A stretch of DNA of 64,000 bases from Sporosarcina luteola. Lineage in GTDB: Bacteria > Bacillota > Bacilli > Bacillales_A > Planococcaceae. The stretch covers positions 24,689 through 88,688 of the forward strand of contig NZ_BJYL01000024.1 in NCBI RefSeq assembly GCF_007991495.1. The letters run 5' to 3'. Below, one piece after another: positions 50,529 through 60,279 of the stretch (positions are counted from its first letter, which is position 1; every line of letters begins with the position of its first letter). The translations under genes and the position numbers were made by a program. The notes beneath the pieces were generated by a model. The model was not told the origin of the DNA and did no database searches. It saw only the letters and a list, made by a program, of their open reading frames with translations.

Positions 50529-51329
50529 GTGAAAAAATTAATCAGTGCCCTTGCAGTCGCTTCAATCGTTCTTCTGCTAACCGCCTGCAATAATTCAAGT
50601 GGGGCTCAAAAGAAAATGACTGCCGGGGATTTGTTGGATAAATCACAAGAAGCGATGGAAGAATCGTTAAAAGCTGTACGAGCCCATATCGTTTACGATG
50701 ATTACGCGGTAACTGTCTATGATGGCGATGTTGAAAACCCTGAAAAAGCGGGCGGAAAATTCGATATGAAGATTGATGCATTCCTGGATCCGATGAAAGT
50801 ACGCCAGAAATCAATCATTTCTCCGCGTGGTGTGAGAAGCTGGAAGCAAGATTTATATCAAGTGGGCGACCGGACGTTTGCAAAGCCTGAAGCTGAAAAA
50901 GAGTGGGAAGAGCTGCCGTCTGGATCGATCGAAGAAACGTTCGGCACATTGGTTGCCGAATCGCACCCGATGCTTGACCTATCCAAATTTAAAGAATTCG
51001 AGGATGAATTTATCCTCGAACCGATCGAGTATGGATATGCATTGAAATTATCTTTGGACCGTAACGACTACAAGCGGATTAAAGAACTTTTCCCAGATAT
51101 CGGACCATCTCAGGATGGCTTCAACATCGTTGACAAAATTGAATTGGTCATCACTTTCAATAAAAGCACATCTTACGTGACGAGCTTCAAATGGTCTTCT
51201 GATATGAGGAATTATAGTGATGGGAATTCATATCGCTCTCGTCAGAAATTAAATGCGACGTATAGCTATTTCAATGATATTGATGATTTTAATGTTCCAA
51301 AGGAAGTAAATGATTTGATAGCACAATGA
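50529..51329 (+). CDS. Lipoprotein, DUF6612 family
   Basis: The 266-residue protein starts at GTG after GAGAGGAAG. A basic N-terminus, hydrophobic core and lipobox LLTAC (Cys20) mark it as a lipoprotein anchored outside the membrane. The mature part resembles the LolA/LppX-like DUF6612 fold (DYAVTVYDG, RTFAKPEAEKEWEEL). Likely function is unknown. Confidence 0.85.
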   Translation: MKKLISALAVASIVLLLTACNNSSGAQKKMTAGDLLDKSQEAMEESLKAVRAHIVYDDYAVTVYDGDVENPEKAGGKFDMKIDAFLDPMKVRQKSIISPRGVRSWKQDLYQVGDRTFAKPEAEKEWEELPSGSIEETFGTLVAESHPMLDLSKFKEFEDEFILEPIEYGYALKLSLDRNDYKRIKELFPDIGPSQDGFNIVDKIELVITFNKSTSYVTSFKWSSDMRNYSDGNSYRSRQKLNATYSYFNDIDDFNVPKEVNDLIAQ

Positions 51330-51334
51330 AACAG

Positions 51335-51380
51335 GCATCTTGGAAATTCAGTGAAAACTGAGTTTCCAAGATGCTTTTCT
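51335..51380 (+). terminator. Strong intrinsic terminator after lipoprotein gene
   Basis: GCATCTTGGAAA pairs perfectly over 12 bases with TTTCCAAGATGC, followed by TTTTCTTTT. Confidence 0.9.
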
Positions 51381-51432
51381 TTTGGTCGTTTCCTGATAAA
51401 AGCAGACCTGCTCGCCATTCTGTTGCGCAACG

Positions 51433-51560
51433 GCTCGTTTATTTCCAGAACGGCTCATTCTGTCGCGCAACGGCTCGTTTATTTCGAGAACGGCTCATTC
51501 TTTTGCGCAACGGCTCGTTTATTCCGAGAACGGCTCATTCTTTCGCCCAACGGCTCATTT
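51433..51560 (+). repeat. 20-bp tandem repeats, GCTCRTTT family (array B)
   Basis: GCTC words begin at 51433, 51453, 51473, 51493, 51513, 51533 and 51553, exactly 20 bases apart, with a diverged unit at 51410. Units alternate between GCTCGTTTATTTCGAGAACG and GCTCATTCTTTTGCGCAACG, giving a 40-bp higher-order period. There are no unique spacers. The array fills the space after a terminator. Confidence 0.9.
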
Positions 51561-51606
51561 GACGTTTTATTATGATTGTAAGACATTTTTTTATTCCCAT
51601 TAACAG

Positions 51607-52605
51607 CTATTTAATTTTCACTATCACTTTCCCTTTCGCCCTACCAGACTCTACATATTCCATCGCTTTTTGCGCATCTTCAAAAGGAAAAACACTGTCA
51701 ATGATCGGTTTGATTTTACCGGCCTTTATAAAGTTCGCGATTATACGTAATTGCTCTCCACTGGGTTTCATAAACAAAAACGTATAGTGAACATTATGCT
51801 TTTTTTCAAGTGCAGTCAGTTTGTGGCTTGCTGCTGAAAACAACAACGTCTTAAAAAATCCGGAACCATATTCTTTGCCGAAGCGAGCATTCGGTAATCC
51901 CGAAACGGAGGCAATTTTCCCTCCGCTTTTGACCACTTCGAATGACTTTTCAAGTATCTCGCCTCCAAGTGTATCAAATACAGCATCATAGTTTTTCAGT
52001 ATTTCTTCAAATCGTTCTGTTTTGTAATTTATTACTTCATCTGCACCAAGAGATTTTACTAAATTCGCTCCTGCCTCACTCGTAGTCGTTGCAACGGTGG
52101 CGCCCATTAATTTGGCCAGTTGAATCGCAAAGGTACCGACGCCGCCAGCACCTGCTTGAATTAAAATCTTTTGTCCTTTTTGTACTTGCAAAATGTCTAC
52201 GAGGGCTTGATAGGAGGTTAATCCAACTAGTGGGATTGACGCTGCTTCTTCAAAACTCAAATTGTTAGGCTTTAAGGCGATGTCATCCTCATGAAGAGCG
52301 ATATATTCAGCAAAAGTACCAATTTTACTCTTACGTGGACGTGCATATATTTCGTCACCAACTTTAAAGCGTGTCACTTTTGCGCCGATTTTTACAACGA
52401 CACCGGAAAAGTCATTCCCTAAGATAAAAGGCATTTTATACGAAACTAATAATTTCACTTTCCCATCGCGTATTTTAAAATCAACCGGATTAATACTAGC
52501 TGCATGAATTTCCGCGAGTACTTCATATTCTTCAATTTCAGGTATGGGTACTTCAGCCAAACGCATTGGAACTTTCCCATATCGATCAATTACCATTGCT
52601 TTCAT
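51607..52605 (-). CDS. NADP-dependent oxidoreductase, quinone reductase-like MDR family
   Basis: The 332-residue protein is a zinc-free medium-chain dehydrogenase. MRLAEVPIPEIEEYEVLAEI and INPVDFKIRDGK are the N-terminal pattern; LIQAGAGGVGTFAIQLAKLMGA is the NADPH-binding site, and the C-terminal AKGKVIVKIK is typical of the family. No catalytic zinc ligands are seen. It lies downstream of an ArsR-type gene that probably controls it. Confidence 0.88.
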   Translation of the reverse strand: MKAMVIDRYGKVPMRLAEVPIPEIEEYEVLAEIHAASINPVDFKIRDGKVKLLVSYKMPFILGNDFSGVVVKIGAKVTRFKVGDEIYARPRKSKIGTFAEYIALHEDDIALKPNNLSFEEAASIPLVGLTSYQALVDILQVQKGQKILIQAGAGGVGTFAIQLAKLMGATVATTTSEAGANLVKSLGADEVINYKTERFEEILKNYDAVFDTLGGEILEKSFEVVKSGGKIASVSGLPNARFGKEYGSGFFKTLLFSAASHKLTALEKKHNVHYTFLFMKPSGEQLRIIANFIKAGKIKPIIDSVFPFEDAQKAMEYVESGRAKGKVIVKIK

Positions 52606-52646
52606 AACCTATACCTCCAAATAATTTCCGTTTACATTCCTGCATT

Positions 52647-52982
52647 TCAATAAAAGTCCTGCATGTACTTATCAATATCCAGCACAAGCTTACTTAATAA
52701 ACCTAATTCTGTACGTACATTAATGTAATAGTAATTTTTTGTCCCTTCTTTGCGCATTAATATAACACCGGCTTCTCGCAAAATCTTCAGATGATGGGAC
52801 ACGGCAGGGCGTGAAAGATGGGTTTGTTCCGTGATTTCACCCACACGCAACCCTGTTTGACAATCCGTCCCCAGTAGTACTAACAAGATTGATTGTCGCG
52901 TTTCATCACCGATTGCCAATAATACTTTTTGGCAATTAATAAAATCCTCTTTGATCATTTGGAGTTGATCCTGCTTATCCAT
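52647..52982 (-). CDS. ArsR family transcription regulator
   Basis: The 111-residue protein is a winged helix: LAIGDETRQSILLVLLG, VGEITEQTHLSRPAVSHHLKILREAGVILM and KEGTKNYYYIN. No CVC metal motif (ELCVCDL) is present, so the signal is probably not arsenic or cadmium. ATG follows GGAGGTG. It is 41 bases from the oxidoreductase gene and likely autoregulates the pair. Confidence 0.88.
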   Translation of the reverse strand: MDKQDQLQMIKEDFINCQKVLLAIGDETRQSILLVLLGTDCQTGLRVGEITEQTHLSRPAVSHHLKILREAGVILMRKEGTKNYYYINVRTELGLLSKLVLDIDKYMQDFY

Positions 52983-53539
52983 TAGTCAAACACCTCCAAC
53001 CGTTAGTTTAATCGTTTAAGTCGATGAACTGTATCAATGAATACAACAATATACCACTGCTATGTTAGGTGCAATATTGAGAAAGCAAATCGAGACGAAT
53101 AGATATTGAAGGGGGAAGGAAGATTGCCTTACTAAAATCTCAAGGGATCTAAAAACTTGAACAACTATGAATAATTCAGCTTCAGTGATAAAATATGGAA
53201 TAACAGTCCGATTCTAAGCAGCCTTTTTCCTTTTTCTTCAATACTTTAAATTTGCAGCTTTCTTATCGGATAGATTCTTTTTTTATAGTTATTTCATAAG
53301 CTATCTTGTCTTAATTTTGAACACTCCTTTGTGTTACTTTGCAGCGAAATATTTGGTTAAGGTGATTAGGAAAATAATATGTGTTAGGTTTGAATAAAAA
53401 ATATGTTAAGCAATTTTTAAATTAGAAAAAGTGAGTAGTGGACAAAACGACCAAGCTTATTGGGCACAAAAACGGTATAATGCCGGCACCCGTTTTGCAT
53501 ATAATGGCCAGTTTGCGAAGCATTCACGAGGGGGAAAAT
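52983..53539. other. AT-rich intergenic stretch
   Basis: The first ~50 bases hold the leader of the ArsR gene (GTTTAATCGTTTAA, possible operator). I see no gene, hairpin terminator or repeat in the rest; a frame at 53438-53539 continues into the SDR gene but has no ribosome site. Confidence 0.5.
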
Positions 53540-54319
53540 ATGGGGATTCTAAAAGGGAAAATAGCAATTGTCACTGGAGCAAGTCGTTCCCAAGGTATTG
53601 GCTCTGCAATTTGTTTAATGCTTGCGGAAGCGGGCGCCGATATCTTTTTTACACATTGGAGCAATTATGATGAAAACGAAGGTGTTGGAGTAGAAAAAGG
53701 CTATCCAACAGTTTTAAGTAACAAGATAAAAAACATGGGTGTACGTTGCCATCATATGGAGATTGATCTGTCTAAGCCAGATGCACCAACAAATATTTTA
53801 AATCATGTCGAAGAAACTCTCGGCGTTGCAAGTGTATTAATAAATAATGCAACCTATGAAAAACTAGCTGACTTCCGTACTTTAACTGCAGAAGTTCTCG
53901 ATAGACATTATCAGATAAACAACAGTGGCACCATTTTACTGAGCACAGAATTTGCCAAAAGGTTTGAAAGAGCTTTCTCAGGAAAAAGCGGTGGAAGAAT
54001 CATTAACCTAGTCTCAAAAGGACCGGATCCCAATAATTTAGCCTATATTGCTTCGAAAGGTATGATCATTGCACTAACTGAACCACTTTCAGTTGGACTC
54101 GCCCCTATTGGCATTACCGTAAACTCAGTTGACCCGGGACCGACTGATTCGGGTTGGATGGATAAAGCAACTAAAGAGTCTTTGTCACGACTTTTTCCTA
54201 CCGGAAATGTTGGAAAGCCAGATGATGCTGCAAGGTTAGTAAAATTTTTGGCGAGTGATGAATCTGCATGGATTACTGGTCAAGTTATCAAATCTGAAGG
54301 TGGATTTGTAGGCAGATAG
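53540..54319 (+). CDS. SDR family oxidoreductase
   Basis: The 259-residue protein starts at ATG after GAGGGGG. GKIAIVTGASRSQGIGSAIC is a variant Rossmann motif (TGxSRSQGIG); catalytic Tyr and Lys are in LAYIASKGM, with Ser in NLVSKGP. The C-terminus ends WITGQVIKSEGGFVG. It resembles 3-oxoacyl-ACP reductase-like enzymes, often annotated for resistance-linked SDRs; the substrate is unknown. Confidence 0.88.
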   Translation: MGILKGKIAIVTGASRSQGIGSAICLMLAEAGADIFFTHWSNYDENEGVGVEKGYPTVLSNKIKNMGVRCHHMEIDLSKPDAPTNILNHVEETLGVASVLINNATYEKLADFRTLTAEVLDRHYQINNSGTILLSTEFAKRFERAFSGKSGGRIINLVSKGPDPNNLAYIASKGMIIALTEPLSVGLAPIGITVNSVDPGPTDSGWMDKATKESLSRLFPTGNVGKPDDAARLVKFLASDESAWITGQVIKSEGGFVGR

Positions 54320-54335
54320 AATACTATAAACAGAC

Positions 54336-54542
54336 ATGATTAGGGGATACCAATCAGAAGAACAAAAATCTAGAATCAATTTAGGGGATGCATACGGAAG
54401 TGAACTACCACCTCAAGATATATACTTAAACAACCAGGTTCTTTACTTGAAGATTGGAGTTGCTAAGACGGTTTTTTTGTTCAACCAAAGAGGCCGTTTA
54501 GTTGAACTAGAAGGTATTATTGCCAATGCGTTGAATAAGTAA
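54336..54542 (+). CDS. Small protein, unknown
   Basis: A 68-codon frame begins at ATG with no clear ribosome site. It contains INLGDAYGSELPPQDIYLN and AKTVFLFNQRGRLVELEGII. It follows the SDR gene by 16 bases and could be coupled, or be a remnant. No family recognised. Confidence 0.4.
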   Translation: MIRGYQSEEQKSRINLGDAYGSELPPQDIYLNNQVLYLKIGVAKTVFLFNQRGRLVELEGIIANALNK

Positions 54543-54596
54543 ATTATTGCAAAAGGGGCAGCCGAATTTTTAAAGCATAAAGTGAGGGGGAGGATC

Positions 54597-54977
54597 ATGA
54601 AGAATAAAGAAGCGCGAATAAGTAAGATTCCAATATTGCTTTGCATTTTCATCATTTTTTTGGGTTCAATCTATTACAGAAATTTCTTTAAACCAAAAAA
54701 CACGCTTGAACTATATCAGGAACTGGCTTTCGATAAAAGTTTTGAGGATGTTCAGAAGAAGTTGATGGAAAAGGGGTATGAAGACAATATTACAGAAGAA
54801 GATTTAAACGCTATTCAAGAGGGCTCACTGTATAAGCCGAGCCAGTTCACAATGCTTGAATACTATGATAAAACTTTTGTCATCTTGACTACTCCAGGAT
54901 CGGAGCGCTTAAAGATTCTCTCTGTCACGGAATTACCAGATGATATCAGACAGTTCTTTTCGGAGCTGGTAGAATAA
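54597..54977 (+). CDS. Membrane-anchored small protein, unknown
   Basis: The 126-residue protein starts at ATG after GGGGGAGG. One N-terminal transmembrane helix (IPILLCIFIIFLGSIYY, ~11-27) is followed by a soluble domain with FEDVQKKLMEKGYEDNITEED. No family recognised. Confidence 0.7.
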   Translation: MKNKEARISKIPILLCIFIIFLGSIYYRNFFKPKNTLELYQELAFDKSFEDVQKKLMEKGYEDNITEEDLNAIQEGSLYKPSQFTMLEYYDKTFVILTTPGSERLKILSVTELPDDIRQFFSELVE

Positions 54978-55318
54978 GAACTATCTAAACAAAGGATCGT
55001 AATTGTTTACATTGGTAGTATATACTTTGGAGATGTTAAGAGAGGGAATCCATTCCTATAGGAAATACCTTGAATGGATTATTTAATTGAATTAAGACAC
55101 AAGCAGATACCTTTGTAGATCTGCTTTTATTTATGGGTACAAACACATCTCTATTAACACACAATCATAGTGCCCCTGAATTTTGGAACCTTGGGAAGGG
55201 TACTTATAAAATAATTATGGAAACTAGTATCGTAAATCAGCCTGCAAAAAATCAAACCATTTAACGGTTAAAGTGTTTAGAAGTGCTGTGTAATCTAAAA
55301 AGAGTAGAGGAAATCCTT
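54978..55318. other. Intergenic region with hairpins
   Basis: AATCCATT/AATGGATT (55047-55080) forms an 8-bp stem with a CCTATAGG core, then AGCAGAT/ATCTGCT (55102-55125) followed by TTTTATTT is a likely terminator. They might form a short RNA, but I see no good promoter. No coding frame. Confidence 0.5.
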
Positions 55319-55555
55319 CTACCCTTGATCTATATCTTCTTTCTCTTTCAAATGTTCTTCATAAGCTTCTTTTTCATCTAATTTTGGCTCATCCTTTGAT
55401 AGCCTTTTATGGATGTCATTTAAAAGGTACAGTCCTCTAAACAAGGAACCTGCAACTATGCCGAAGGCAAGTAAGCCACCAACTAAGGGTCCCGTAAAAA
55501 GCAACAACAAATAACCTAATATAACTGATAAAATAATTGATATTATCAAATACAA
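55319..55555 (-). CDS. Small membrane protein, unknown
   Basis: The 78-residue product is read from TTG after AGAGGGGG on the minus strand; TTG 55588 is an alternative. It has two hydrophobic helices (LIISIILSVILGYLLLLF and GPLVGGLLAFGIVAGSLF) and a charged tail (KLDEKEAYEEHLKEKEDI). No family recognised. Confidence 0.65.
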   Translation of the reverse strand: MYLIISIILSVILGYLLLLFTGPLVGGLLAFGIVAGSLFRGLYLLNDIHKRLSKDEPKLDEKEAYEEHLKEKEDIDQG

Positions 55556-55588
55556 AGTAAATCCCCCTCTCACTCTATTTATCTGCAA

Positions 55589-55929
55589 ATAAACTTATCC
55601 TTTAATTTCCATAATTACACCATATCTATAATTTATTTAAAAACAACAAAGTTTACGAAAACAGCCTTTCTGTATCTACATTCTATAAAAGAGAAAATCT
55701 GCATGTTTATTCTAATGTTATTAAAATACTTTAGGATTTTCTCTTATTATTTTTTTACCATTGGACTTGTACCTCCTTGTTTGACTAAGGAAAAGAATAA
55801 CATAATCCAAATTATGCGTAAAGAGAATTCTGAATACTATTTGTGTTTTGATTACCTTTTCTAAGGTATTAGGAGGAACTATGGTAAAATGTTAAGAAGT
55901 TTAAAGTTGACCGATTGGAGGAATGATTT
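55589..55929. other. AT-rich intergenic region
   Basis: No gene, repeat or strong hairpin is seen. The last ~60 bases contain the leader of the PhzF gene, with GGAGG close to its GTG start. Confidence 0.4.
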
Positions 55930-56829
55930 GTGAAATCGATAAAGGTTTATCATTATGATGCGTTTAGTAAAGAACCTGATCAGGGAAATCCTGCGGGTGT
56001 GGTGTTAAATGGTGATGAATTGACTGATGCAGAAATGCAAGAAATTGCTTTCAAAGTGGGATTTAACGAGACTGCTTTTCCAGTTAAATCAGATGTAGCG
56101 GATCTTAGAATACGATTTTTCACACCCGGGCATGAAATGAATTTATGTGGTCATGCAACAATGGCAACTGTTTATGCTTTAAAAAGTAAAGGGTTATTGG
56201 GAGATAAAACCAAGTTAACAATAGAAACAAACGCTGGCATTCTTCCAATTAAAATTAACACATCTGTTAATAGTGAACTATTTATAACAATGAAACAGGC
56301 TTCCCCTCAGTTCAAGGAATTTGCAGGTTCAAAAGAAGATTTAGCCAACTCAATAGGAATAAATGAAACAGATCTTCATGCTGATTTACCGATACTCTAT
56401 GGAAGTACAGGAATTTGGACACTTCTACTACCGATAAAACGGCTTTCTGCTTTTAAAAAAATGGAGCCAAATAATAAGCAGTTTCCTGAAAATTTAAAAG
56501 AAATGCCTAAATCATCCGTTCATCCTTTTTGTTTGGAAACCTATGATTCTAATGCTGATATGCATGCTCGACACTTCTCCTCGCCGTATTCAGGTACTAT
56601 TGAGGACGTTGTTACGGGTACAGCCTCAGGGGTAATGGGGGCATATTATGCTAAATACATAAATAACAATTTTAAAGAACCGTTAAATCTAATAGTCGAG
56701 CAAGGTCATGAAATTGGAAAAAAGGGTCAAGTAAGGGTACAAGTTTCTAAGAATGAAGATAACTATGATGTAGAAATTACTGGAAATGCAGTATATGTTA
56801 AAGAGTTAGATGTTTTATTAGAAAACTAG
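55930..56829 (+). CDS. PhzF family isomerase
   Basis: The 299-residue protein starts at GTG after TTGGAGG. It has [33 protein letters not shown] with the catalytic Glu in NETAF (~47), [23 protein letters not shown], and the second-half [10 protein letters not shown] motif. Members are isomerases or epimerases with diaminopimelate epimerase fold; substrate unknown. Confidence 0.9.
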   Translation: MKSIKVYHYDAFSKEPDQGNPAGVVLNGDELTDAEMQEIAFKVGFNETAFPVKSDVADLRIRFFTPGHEMNLCGHATMATVYALKSKGLLGDKTKLTIETNAGILPIKINTSVNSELFITMKQASPQFKEFAGSKEDLANSIGINETDLHADLPILYGSTGIWTLLLPIKRLSAFKKMEPNNKQFPENLKEMPKSSVHPFCLETYDSNADMHARHFSSPYSGTIEDVVTGTASGVMGAYYAKYINNNFKEPLNLIVEQGHEIGKKGQVRVQVSKNEDNYDVEITGNAVYVKELDVLLEN

Positions 56830-56902
56830 TGTTGAAATAGAGAGTGTTTTATCAACCCCAGTAGGATATAACGCAAATAATTTTATCTTGCGATTGTAGA
56901 AG

Positions 56903-56934
56903 GCATCTATTCTTAAACGGATAGATGCTTTTTC
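56903..56934 (+). terminator. Intrinsic terminator after PhzF gene
   Basis: GCATCTAT pairs with ATAGATGC around ten bases, then TTTTTCATT. Confidence 0.85.
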
Positions 56935-57010
56935 ATTTGTACAAAGCGGGGCTAAGAGACTGGATTGCAACATTTCACTTTCCATTTTTCCCGATTTCCA
57001 ATAAGGACCA

Positions 57011-57057
57011 TTGAATATGAATGTCTGTTCTGCATATAATGGTAAGAACAAGTGTTC
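57011..57057 (+). promoter_or_regulatory. SOS promoter of Y-family polymerase gene
   Basis: TTGAAT and TATAAT are 18 bases apart. GAACAAGTGTTC (57046-57057) is a perfect GAAC-N4-GTTC LexA box six bases after the -10, overlapping the transcript start. The gene should be induced by DNA damage. Confidence 0.85.
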
Positions 57058-57074
57058 TTTTGGAGGGATGTGCA

Positions 57075-58328
57075 ATGTATGAAGATTTGCCAGACCGAAA
57101 AATTGTTTGCCTCGACATGCGAAGTTTCTATGCGAGCTGCGCAGCGGCGATGGAAGGGCTTGATGTCATGGATACGCCGATCGCCATCATTGGCAATAAA
57201 GAACGGAAAGGGGGCATCGTCCTCGCCGCTTCTCCTGCATTGAAGAAGGAATTCGGCGTACAGACCGGTATGCGGCTCTATGAAATTCCTGATGATCCGA
57301 CCATACGACTAATCGAACCGAAAATGCAATTTTACATCAATGTGTCAATGGAGATCGCCAGGCATTTAAATCGCTATGTACCGAAGGAGGCAATCCATGT
57401 CTATTCCGTCGACGAAAGCTTCATTGACCTCGGGGGGACGGAGCGGCTATGGGGACCGCCGGAAGAGACGGTTAAGCGGATACAGGATGAACTCGTCGAT
57501 CAGTTCCAGCTCAGATCCGCCTGCGGCATGGGACCCAATATGCTGATGTCGAAACTGGCTCTGGATTTGGATGCGAAAAAGACCGGATTTGCCCGTTGGG
57601 ATTATGAAGACGTGCCAAAAAAGCTTTGGCCGGTCGCGCCGCTTAGTCGCATGTGGGGAATCGGCAGCCGACTTGAAAAAACGTTGAATCATATGGGGAT
57701 TTTCTCGGTAGGGGATTTGGCGCATACTCCTCTCGAACGACTTGAACAGAAATTCGGCGTCATGGGCAATCAATTATATCACCATGCGCATGGCATCGAT
57801 TTATCGGATCTCGGAGCGCCGCTTGTGGAAGGCCAAATCAGCTACGGAAAAGGGCAAATCCTTTATCGCGATTATACGAAGCGAGAAGATATTCTGACAG
57901 TCATTCTTGAAATGTGTGAGGATGTCGCATTGCGGGCGAGGGAAGCAGGCAAGGCGGGGCGCACGGTCCATTTGTCCATTGGTTATTCGAAAAACTCACT
58001 TGGCGGCGGATTCGGCCGCTCCCGTTCAATGCACGAAGCGACAAACGACACGATGGAGATTTACCGACTTTGCACAAAGTTGCTCGACGAATTCCATGAC
58101 GGCCGCCCCGTACGGCGCATCGCCATCAGTTTAACAAATCTCGAAAACGAATATGCCATGCAGCTCAGCTTATTTGATCAGCATAAATGGCGCAATCGTC
58201 AACTTGGTGAGGCAATGGATGCATTGCGCAAAAAATATGGCTCCACGGCTGTGCTCCGTGCCGTATCCTACACCGACGCAGGCACAGCCGTCCATCGTTC
58301 AAAACTGATCGGCGGGCATTACAAGTAG
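57075..58328 (+). CDS. uvrX: Y-family DNA polymerase, UvrX/YqjW type
   Basis: The 417-residue protein starts at ATG eight bases after GGAGG. Catalytic acidic residues are in VCLDMRSFYASCAA (Asp14) and VYSVDESFIDL (~111). A thumb with RMWGIGSRLEKTL helix-hairpin-helix and the little-finger domain (RRIAISLTNLENEYAMQLSLF, with a QLSLF-like beta-clamp binding motif) follow. This UmuC-like group does error-prone lesion bypass and is often carried by mobile elements. Confidence 0.92.
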   Translation: MYEDLPDRKIVCLDMRSFYASCAAAMEGLDVMDTPIAIIGNKERKGGIVLAASPALKKEFGVQTGMRLYEIPDDPTIRLIEPKMQFYINVSMEIARHLNRYVPKEAIHVYSVDESFIDLGGTERLWGPPEETVKRIQDELVDQFQLRSACGMGPNMLMSKLALDLDAKKTGFARWDYEDVPKKLWPVAPLSRMWGIGSRLEKTLNHMGIFSVGDLAHTPLERLEQKFGVMGNQLYHHAHGIDLSDLGAPLVEGQISYGKGQILYRDYTKREDILTVILEMCEDVALRAREAGKAGRTVHLSIGYSKNSLGGGFGRSRSMHEATNDTMEIYRLCTKLLDEFHDGRPVRRIAISLTNLENEYAMQLSLFDQHKWRNRQLGEAMDALRKKYGSTAVLRAVSYTDAGTAVHRSKLIGGHYK

Positions 58329-58338
58329 GTGCAAAAAA

Positions 58339-58370
58339 GACCGTCCGGCTGCACAGGAGTCGGACGGTCC
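58339..58370. terminator. Bidirectional-type terminator between convergent genes
   Basis: GACCGTCCG pairs exactly with CGGACGGTC. On the minus strand TTTTTTGCACC follows the stem, so it stops the MFS gene; on the + strand the T run is weaker. Confidence 0.8.
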
Positions 58371-58376
58371 CAATTC

Positions 58377-59576
58377 TTATTTTTCCAAAGACAGATATCG
58401 GCGTTGCCGGTAGGTATGAACGGACGCAATAAACAGCAAGCTCGCTGCCAACAAATATGTGATCCGCACATCCACTACTTCGGCCAGCATCCCGAAAACC
58501 AAAGAACCTATTGCGAATAGAAGGGAAACAATCGTACTTTGTGCCGCATAAATTTTAGGAAGCTCTTCGGGGGTGGCATTTTTCTGTAAAAAGGTATCTG
58601 TTGCAATCCCTTTCAGCTGTTGAAAGATCCCGCTGAAGCAGACGATAATAAGGGATAGCCAACCAATCTGCGTATAGCCGAAAAGAAACGTGATGATGCA
58701 GATGCCGAAAGAGGAAATGAGCAATACCGGTTTTAACTTTGTCTCGCCCCAAGAAGCGAAACGGGAAAATAGAATCCCGCCAAGCAGCATGCCGATAAAA
58801 AATGACGTATTGATATAGCCCCACCACGCCTCGGATTTCTGAAGAACTTCCGCGACGAAGACATAGAGGATGGAGGCGATCCATACGACATTGGCAATCG
58901 CCTCAAAGGCAATGAGAATATGAAGACTTCTATACAAAGGATGTCGCCATATTGTCTTCCATCCTTCTGTTAATTCATCGGCGCGCCGAGTGGAAGCTTC
59001 CTTTCCCGTAAAGCGGGTAGCATCTACGATGTACAGTAAAAGGATTGTCGACGCTGTATAACATCCCACTGTAAACACGATAACCCATTGACCGCCCAAA
59101 AAAGCAACAAGTAATCCGCCGATCGCCCATCCACCTAAATTGATTGTCTCGTAAACAATAGAAAAGAAGCTATTCGCCTTCACAAGTTCATGTGGAGGAA
59201 CGAGACGCGGCAGCATGGATTGGCTCGCTGGTGTAGCCCAGCCATCCAAAAATGCAATCATTAGCACGAAGGCTAATACGACGGGTACGACAGGAACGAG
59301 CAAAGAGATTAGCAATGCCAACATGCCCAATGCCACAGTTTTGAAAAACTGTGAATAAACAAGCAGCTGTTTCAGAGGATACCGATTGATCAGCAAAGGA
59401 GAAAACAACCCGCTGACGAAACGGCCAAACATATTAAAGAAAGGCACTAAAGCCAATATGAAAGGTGACTCTGTCAGGCTATATAAAACGGAGATCAGCC
59501 CGACAATGTAAAAGATATCACCTGAATTCGCGAGCGCTTGGCTCATCCAAAGCAAACGGAAAGACCGATTTTTCAT
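58377..59576 (-). CDS. MFS transporter
   Basis: The 399-residue protein has about ten to twelve hydrophobic helices, beginning with RSFRLLWMSQALANSGDIFYIVGLISVLY and with the MFS loop GRFVSGLFSPLLINRYPLKQLLVYSQ between helices 2 and 3. It matches the MFS_3/enterobactin exporter-like group. The substrate is unknown. ATG follows AAAGGGGCAG on the minus strand. Confidence 0.88.
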   Translation of the reverse strand: MKNRSFRLLWMSQALANSGDIFYIVGLISVLYSLTESPFILALVPFFNMFGRFVSGLFSPLLINRYPLKQLLVYSQFFKTVALGMLALLISLLVPVVPVVLAFVLMIAFLDGWATPASQSMLPRLVPPHELVKANSFFSIVYETINLGGWAIGGLLVAFLGGQWVIVFTVGCYTASTILLLYIVDATRFTGKEASTRRADELTEGWKTIWRHPLYRSLHILIAFEAIANVVWIASILYVFVAEVLQKSEAWWGYINTSFFIGMLLGGILFSRFASWGETKLKPVLLISSFGICIITFLFGYTQIGWLSLIIVCFSGIFQQLKGIATDTFLQKNATPEELPKIYAAQSTIVSLLFAIGSLVFGMLAEVVDVRITYLLAASLLFIASVHTYRQRRYLSLEK

Positions 59577-59867
59577 TCTTACTGCCCCTTTACAATCATA
59601 ATAATTAATTCTGATTGGTACAGAGCAGGTTTTACACTCGTCTAATCCCCCTTCAAAGAAAGAAACATCTAGATATACATGTGAAGCGACTTAATGCATT
59701 CATTCGAAAATTAATATAGGGAGTAAGAATGAAGAAAGTTAATAGTCAATTTCTTCTATTATAACGAGGAGAAGGAACTGCGTCCAATAGTTTTCTATAA
59801 AATTATTATGTAAACTATTTGCGAGTCGGGAAAACTTTTTTATTAAATTAATGGGGGAGATGAGCAG

Positions 59868-60200
59868 ATGATCCGAGACCGAGGCCGTATCAAATGGACC
59901 GCAATGATGCTTCCTGAGCATGTCGAACAGCTGCGGGACTGGCAAAAGGAAGACCAACATCAAATAAGGGAGCAACCTGACGAACAGCAACTGGAAGAAT
60001 GGAATTATCAAATCCGAGAGGCTGTCGAACGAGACCTCTCGCTTACTGTTCATTATTGGCAAGACGAAAAAGTAATGACAGCCAGCGGGATTGTCAGGAA
60101 AATTAATAGGATGGAAGGCGAACTTCAGTTGATTACCCCGACAGGAGAGGTATGTCGAGTACCATTTGTCAACCTAAAAAGTATTTCAGATTTCGAATAA
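59868..60200 (+). CDS. YolD-like family protein, second copy
   Basis: The 110-residue protein starts at ATG after GGGGGAGATG. MIRDRGRIKWTAMMLPEHVEQLRDW is nearly identical to the prophage copy in its first 25 residues; the rest diverges. No LexA box is visible upstream. It is separated from the Y-family polymerase only by the MFS gene, so it may be that polymerase's partner. Confidence 0.9.
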   Translation: MIRDRGRIKWTAMMLPEHVEQLRDWQKEDQHQIREQPDEQQLEEWNYQIREAVERDLSLTVHYWQDEKVMTASGIVRKINRMEGELQLITPTGEVCRVPFVNLKSISDFE

Positions 60201-60279
60201 TTTGAGACTCGTACCTTTTCTATTGTTCAGAATTTTGGTAGACTATTCAGGGACAGAGAAAAAGAGTAGGGGGAATACT

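Noticed and set aside
51410..51560. Possible CRISPR array
   Set aside because: Units are contiguous 20-mers without unique spacers, and there are no cas genes.
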